Below are positions 60,537-64,000 of a stretch of 64,000 nt of DNA, piece by piece (the first letter of the stretch is position 1; each line of letters begins with the position of its first letter). The position numbers were made by a program, and so were the translations under genes. The notes beneath the pieces are model-generated. The model had not been told where the DNA came from and did not search any database. It saw only the letters and a list, made by a program, of their open reading frames with translations. This DNA is from Rhodovulum marinum. GTDB lineage: Bacteria > Pseudomonadota > Alphaproteobacteria > Rhodobacterales > Rhodobacteraceae. Location of the stretch: NCBI RefSeq assembly GCF_004343075.1, contig NZ_SLXP01000017.1, forward strand, positions 1 to 64,000, given 5' to 3'.

Positions 60537-61439
60537 ATGAAGTTTGAAAAGCCCGCCGTTTCTGTCCCGGATCAGGTCGAACTGCTCAAGCGCCGCGGCA
60601 TGATTGTCGGGGACGAAGCCCAGGCACAGCACTACCTGAACTTCATCTCCTACTATAGGCTGCGGGCCTACTGGCTGCCCTTCGAGGTGCCCGCCGCGAA
60701 CAACGGCGATCACGCCTTCCGTGACGGGACAACCTTCGAGGATGTGCTGACCCTCTACATCTTCGACCGCGAACTGCGGCTCTTGGTACTGGACGCCATC
60801 GAGCGGGTCGAAGTGGCCTTGCGCGCGCAATGGGCGCATCACATGGCCATGAGCCATGGCCCCCATGGATATCTCGAACAGGGTCACTATGCCCACATCG
60901 GGCGTCATGCCTCTGCCGTTGCCGAGTTGAACAAGGAATTCCACCGCTCGCGCGATACGTTCGCGACCCACTATCGCGACAAATACACCTCGCCAAAGCT
61001 GCCGCCGGTCTGGATGGCGGCAGAGGTCATGTCGTTCGGTTTGCTGTCGAAATTTTACAGCGACCTGAAACTGCGCAGCGATAGAAACGCCATCGCAGCC
61101 CTTTTCGCGCAGGACGAAAAGGTGGTCACGTCTTTCGCCCATCATATCAGCCATGTCCGCAACATCTGCGCCCACCATGGCAGGCTTTGGAACAAGCGCT
61201 TCACGGTGAAGATGACGGTTCCGAAATACCCCGCCAAGCTGCCCGTCGCCATGCGGGATGCCGATCCGCGCTATCTGCACAACACTCTGGTGATGCTCGA
61301 TTATCTTTTGGCCCTGATCGCACCGGGCAACGAATGGAAAAAGCGTCTTGTTGCCCTGATTGACGGCTGCCCGTTGGCCGATCCTGCCAGCATGGGGTTT
61401 CCAGCGGATTGGCGCGCCAGAGCAGTATGGAAGGTATGA
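60537..61439 (+). CDS. Abi-family (AbiD/AbiF-type) abortive infection protein
   Basis: A 300-residue protein with Abi_2 family features: [37 protein letters not shown] at the N terminus, [24 protein letters not shown], and a C-terminal HEPN motif [15 protein letters not shown] near residue 206, whose R-x4-H provides the ribonuclease active site. Such proteins are thought to stop phage growth by RNA cleavage. The gene sits inside the restriction operon, 166 bp after hsdS and 55 bp before the GIY-YIG gene, where it may act as a back-up when restriction fails. Confidence 0.9.
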   Translation: MKFEKPAVSVPDQVELLKRRGMIVGDEAQAQHYLNFISYYRLRAYWLPFEVPAANNGDHAFRDGTTFEDVLTLYIFDRELRLLVLDAIERVEVALRAQWAHHMAMSHGPHGYLEQGHYAHIGRHASAVAELNKEFHRSRDTFATHYRDKYTSPKLPPVWMAAEVMSFGLLSKFYSDLKLRSDRNAIAALFAQDEKVVTSFAHHISHVRNICAHHGRLWNKRFTVKMTVPKYPAKLPVAMRDADPRYLHNTLVMLDYLLALIAPGNEWKKRLVALIDGCPLADPASMGFPADWRARAVWKV

Positions 61440-61494
61440 AGATGCCGATTGCTGCCCCATCAAAGCTGGCAAGACTTCCGAAAGAGGCGTCGGC

Positions 61495-62421
61495 ATGACC
61501 ACAGGCGAAACCTTCGGGCGGACCATCCAGCTTTTCCTCGTCGACGGGAAACCCACGGGCCTGCGCAAGGCGACGATCCACGGCTGGACCGGCCTGTTGT
61601 TCGTCAGCGGCGCCTCAGCCTTCGGCGACCTGACCGCCCGATCCGAGGTGGATCGGACCGGGGTCTACATCCTGTCCGGGCCGGACCCGGACAAGCCCGG
61701 CGTGACCCGGGTCTATATCGGGTCCGGAAACTCCGTGTCCGAACGGATCGAACAGAGCGCGAAGAAGCGCGACTTCTGGGAAACCGCGATCACGGTCACC
61801 ACCAGCGACGACGACCTTTCGAAGGGACATGCCGAATATCTCGAGGCCCGTCTGATCCGCGTTGCCGCACAGGCGGGCCGGGTCACGCTGGACAACGGCA
61901 CTCATCCCGACACAGACCGCCGGCGCCTGCCCGAGGCCGATGTCGCGAACATGGAACAGTTCCTGTCGAACCTTCGGATCATTTTACCGGTCATCGGGCT
62001 CGATATGCTCAAGCCCCAGCCGCGTGCCGTGACGCAGGTCGCGAAACCCGCCGAAGACCGGACCGCCGAAGAGGTCCATTTCGAGATCCGTCACAAGAGC
62101 GGCGTTCAGGCGACGGCGGTCGAGGAGGACGGGGAGTTCGTGGTGCTGGAAGGCTCCGAGGCCCTGATCGGGACCGGATATGTTCAGCAGAGCTACGGCG
62201 GGCTGAAGGACAAGATGATCGCCGAGGGCGTCCTGATCCCGCACGCGGAGGACAGGATGCGTTTCGCGAGGCCTTGGCCGTTCAGCAGCCCCTCGGCTGC
62301 GGCGGCTGTCGTGCTGGACCGGAATAGTAACGGGCGGCTTGAGTGGAAGGTCCGGGGTTCGAAGCTGAATTATCACGAGTGGCAGCAGGCGCAGGCCGGC
62401 GGTACGGAGGTGACGGAATGA
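61495..62421 (+). CDS. GIY-YIG nuclease family protein with DUF4357
   Basis: A 308-residue protein. The GIY-YIG domain lies at about 50-140 (TGVYILSGPDPDKPGVTRVYIGSGNSVSERI, then EYLEARLIRVA with the metal-binding glutamate). The C-terminal DUF4357 domain begins near 230 (GTGYVQQSYGGLKDKMIAEGVLI, FSSPSAAAAVV). This combination is common beside type I restriction genes. The ATG at 61495 is chosen because the upstream extension overlaps the abi gene. The stop overlaps the hsdR start by four bases. Confidence 0.9.
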   Translation: MTTGETFGRTIQLFLVDGKPTGLRKATIHGWTGLLFVSGASAFGDLTARSEVDRTGVYILSGPDPDKPGVTRVYIGSGNSVSERIEQSAKKRDFWETAITVTTSDDDLSKGHAEYLEARLIRVAAQAGRVTLDNGTHPDTDRRRLPEADVANMEQFLSNLRIILPVIGLDMLKPQPRAVTQVAKPAEDRTAEEVHFEIRHKSGVQATAVEEDGEFVVLEGSEALIGTGYVQQSYGGLKDKMIAEGVLIPHAEDRMRFARPWPFSSPSAAAAVVLDRNSNGRLEWKVRGSKLNYHEWQQAQAGGTEVTE

Positions 62422-64000
62422 GCGACCTGCATCACGAGAAGCACCTCGAGTCCTACATTGTCCAGAAGCTCGCCGCCGCTGGCTGGCTGGTCGGCACGTC
62501 TGATGCCTATGACGCGGACCGGGCCATGTATCCCGAGGATTTGGAGGCCTGGCTGCGCGCCACCCAGCCGCAGAAATGGGACCGGCTTCAAGCGATGAAC
62601 GGCGAAAAGACCCTGGGCGTCGTCATGGACCGGCTGGAGACGGCGCTGGAAAAACAGGGGATGGTGCAGACCCTGCGCCGGGGCTTCTCCATCGCTGGCG
62701 CCGGTCACCTCGACCTGTCCGAGGCTGCACCCGAGGACCAGCGCAACGAGAAGGTCCTGCACCGCTATGCGTCGAACCGGCTGCGGGTTGTGCCGCAGCT
62801 GAAGTATCACCCGGGCCGCGAGCTCGCCATCGACCTCGGCCTGTTCCTGAACGGCCTGCCGCTGGCGACGGTCGAGCTGAAGACCGATTTCACCCAGTCG
62901 GTCGAACACGCGAAGGCCCAGTACCGGCGCGACCGCTTGCCCGTGGACCCGGTCACCAAACGCAAGCACCCGCTCCTGACGCAGCATCGCGGCGCGGTGG
63001 TCCATTTCGCGATGTCCGACAGCGAGATCTGGATGACCACGAAGCTCGCGGGCGACGACACCTTCTTCCTGCCCTTCAACAAGGGCGACAACGGCCGCGC
63101 CGGAAACCCTGCGCGGGCCGACGGTCAATACCCGGTCGCCTATTTCTGGGAGGAGATCTGCCAGCCCGACGCTTTCCTGCGGATCTTCCACAGCTTCGTC
63201 TATGTCGAGAAGAAGAACGTGGTCGACCTGAAGGGGAACTGGTCGGTCAAGGAGACCCTGATCTTCCCCCGGTTCCACCAGTTCGACGCGGTCAACAAGA
63301 TGATCGCCGATGCCAAGGAGAAGGGGCCCGGGCACCCCTACCTGTGCGAGCACAGCGCGGGCTCGGGCAAGACCTCGACGATTGCCTGGACCGCGCATGA
63401 CCTGGTGAAGCTGCGCCGGGACGACGGGACACCGATCTTCGACACGGTGATCATCGTGACGGACCGGAACGTCCTGGACGGGCAATTGCAGGACGCAGTC
63501 CAGCAGATCGACCACCAGAAGGGCCTGATCGCCGCGATCGACCGGGAGACCTCGTCGAAGTCGAAGAGCGACCAGTTGAGCGAGGCGATGCTGAAGGGCA
63601 CCCCGATCATCGTGGTGACCATCCAGACCTTCCCCTTCGCGATGGAGGCGATCCTGACCGAGAAGTCTCTTAGGGACCGGAACTTCGCGGTGATCATCGA
63701 CGAGGCGCACAATTCGCAGACCGGCAACACCGCGTCGAAGCTGCAGGCGACGCTGGCCCTGTCGGCGAAAAGCGACATGTCGGAGATGACGGTCGAGGAC
63801 ATCCTTCTGGAGGTCCAGCGGTCCCGGAAGCGGCCGGCGAACGTGTCCCATTTTGCCTTCACCGCGACCCCTAAGCACTCGACCATGATGCTCTTCGGTC
63901 GCCCGTCCGATCCCACCAAGCCCGCTTCGGACGACAACCTGCCGGTCTCTTTCCACAAGTACGAGATGCGCCAGGCAATCGAGGAAGGGTTCATCCTGGA
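62418..64000 (+). CDS. hsdR: Type I restriction enzyme R subunit, second system (5' part)
   Basis: The gene starts with the ATG overlapping the previous stop (ATGA) and continues past the window; 527 codons are visible. The PD-(D/E)XK nuclease is complete (Asp in LAIDLGLFL near residue 136, Glu and Lys in TVELKTDF near 155). Walker A is HSAGSGKTST near 312 and the DEAH box is IIDEAHNSQTG near 426. An FTATP helicase motif (HFAFTATPKHS) follows. No frameshift is seen in the visible part. It completes the second restriction system. Confidence 0.96.
   Translation, partial: MSDLHHEKHLESYIVQKLAAAGWLVGTSDAYDADRAMYPEDLEAWLRATQPQKWDRLQAMNGEKTLGVVMDRLETALEKQGMVQTLRRGFSIAGAGHLDLSEAAPEDQRNEKVLHRYASNRLRVVPQLKYHPGRELAIDLGLFLNGLPLATVELKTDFTQSVEHAKAQYRRDRLPVDPVTKRKHPLLTQHRGAVVHFAMSDSEIWMTTKLAGDDTFFLPFNKGDNGRAGNPARADGQYPVAYFWEEICQPDAFLRIFHSFVYVEKKNVVDLKGNWSVKETLIFPRFHQFDAVNKMIADAKEKGPGHPYLCEHSAGSGKTSTIAWTAHDLVKLRRDDGTPIFDTVIIVTDRNVLDGQLQDAVQQIDHQKGLIAAIDRETSSKSKSDQLSEAMLKGTPIIVVTIQTFPFAMEAILTEKSLRDRNFAVIIDEAHNSQTGNTASKLQATLALSAKSDMSEMTVEDILLEVQRSRKRPANVSHFAFTATPKHSTMMLFGRPSDPTKPASDDNLPVSFHKYEMRQAIEEGFIL

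Noticed and set aside
62576-63400. 274-codon plus-strand frame inside hsdR
   Set aside because: Out of frame with hsdR, proline- and arginine-rich shadow; the hsdR frame is open to the window edge.

Overview
The window looks like a horizontally acquired island (or plasmid-borne accessory region) from an alphaproteobacterium, most likely a Rhodobacterales-type genome. The reasons are high-GC coding DNA with strong G/C at third positions, an alphaproteobacterial-type initiator tRNA 3' end used as an attachment site, MobC/relaxase/TraG mobilisation genes of the kind common in that group, and IS3- and IS110-family elements. No housekeeping genes, complete tRNAs, rRNAs, CRISPR arrays or replication genes were recognised. 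AT-richer genes (6.2-7.5 kb, 19.2-20.7 kb, 22.0-23.0 kb and the first half of hsdS at 59.1-59.6 kb) stand out as later arrivals.

Layout. (1) 0-2.3 kb: the start of an IS3-type orfA, a hypothetical gene and a tyrosine integrase, ending at a 45-bp copy of the 3' half of tRNA-fMet. (2) 2.2-29.7 kb: a block bounded by two large serine recombinase genes, each preceded by a small ORF. The first reads out through the tRNA-fMet fragment. Between them lie an unknown three-gene cassette (a 259-aa protein, a gluzincin-like protein, a HEPN-like protein); a seven-gene leftward type I restriction operon (single-TRD S-like gene, mini GIY-YIG, hsdM, hsdS, DUF6119/TIGR04141, hsdR, YgjP-type metallopeptidase); an ArdC antirestriction gene; a lone PD-(D/E)XK protein; several small element-type genes; an S74-chaperone protein; and TraG-relaxase-MobC. 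With a coupling protein and relaxase but no mating-pair genes, this resembles an integrative mobilizable element.

(3) 30-37 kb: a soluble FtsH-like AAA/M41 protein, a zinc-finger GIY-YIG protein, two small genes, and an ankyrin protein with HicA-like and SMP-like small proteins. (4) 37-39.2 kb: an integrase remnant and an IS1111-group IS110 element. (5) 39.2-46.7 kb: a complete type I Zorya anti-phage system (zorA-B-C-D, leftward, overlapping genes). (6) 47-53.6 kb: an Hsp70-like ATPase with a missing canonical start codon, a WYL regulator, and a translationally coupled SbcD-like/SbcC-like pair. (7) 53.7-56 kb: a second mobilisation locus whose relaxase reading frame appears disrupted. (8) 56.4-64 kb: a WYL remnant and a second type I restriction system (hsdM, hsdS, Abi-family gene, GIY-YIG/DUF4357 gene, hsdR) that runs off the right edge.

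Taken together the window is a defence island carried by mobile DNA: two type I restriction systems, Zorya, an Abi gene and several unassigned candidates, alongside an anti-restriction gene and two mobilisation modules. The strongest candidates for undescribed function are the HEPN/gluzincin cassette (4.3-7.5 kb), the 505-aa PD-(D/E)XK gene (19.2 kb), the expanded restriction operon, and the Hsp70-WYL-SbcDC-like group. All identifications are from reading the sequence; no searches were run.
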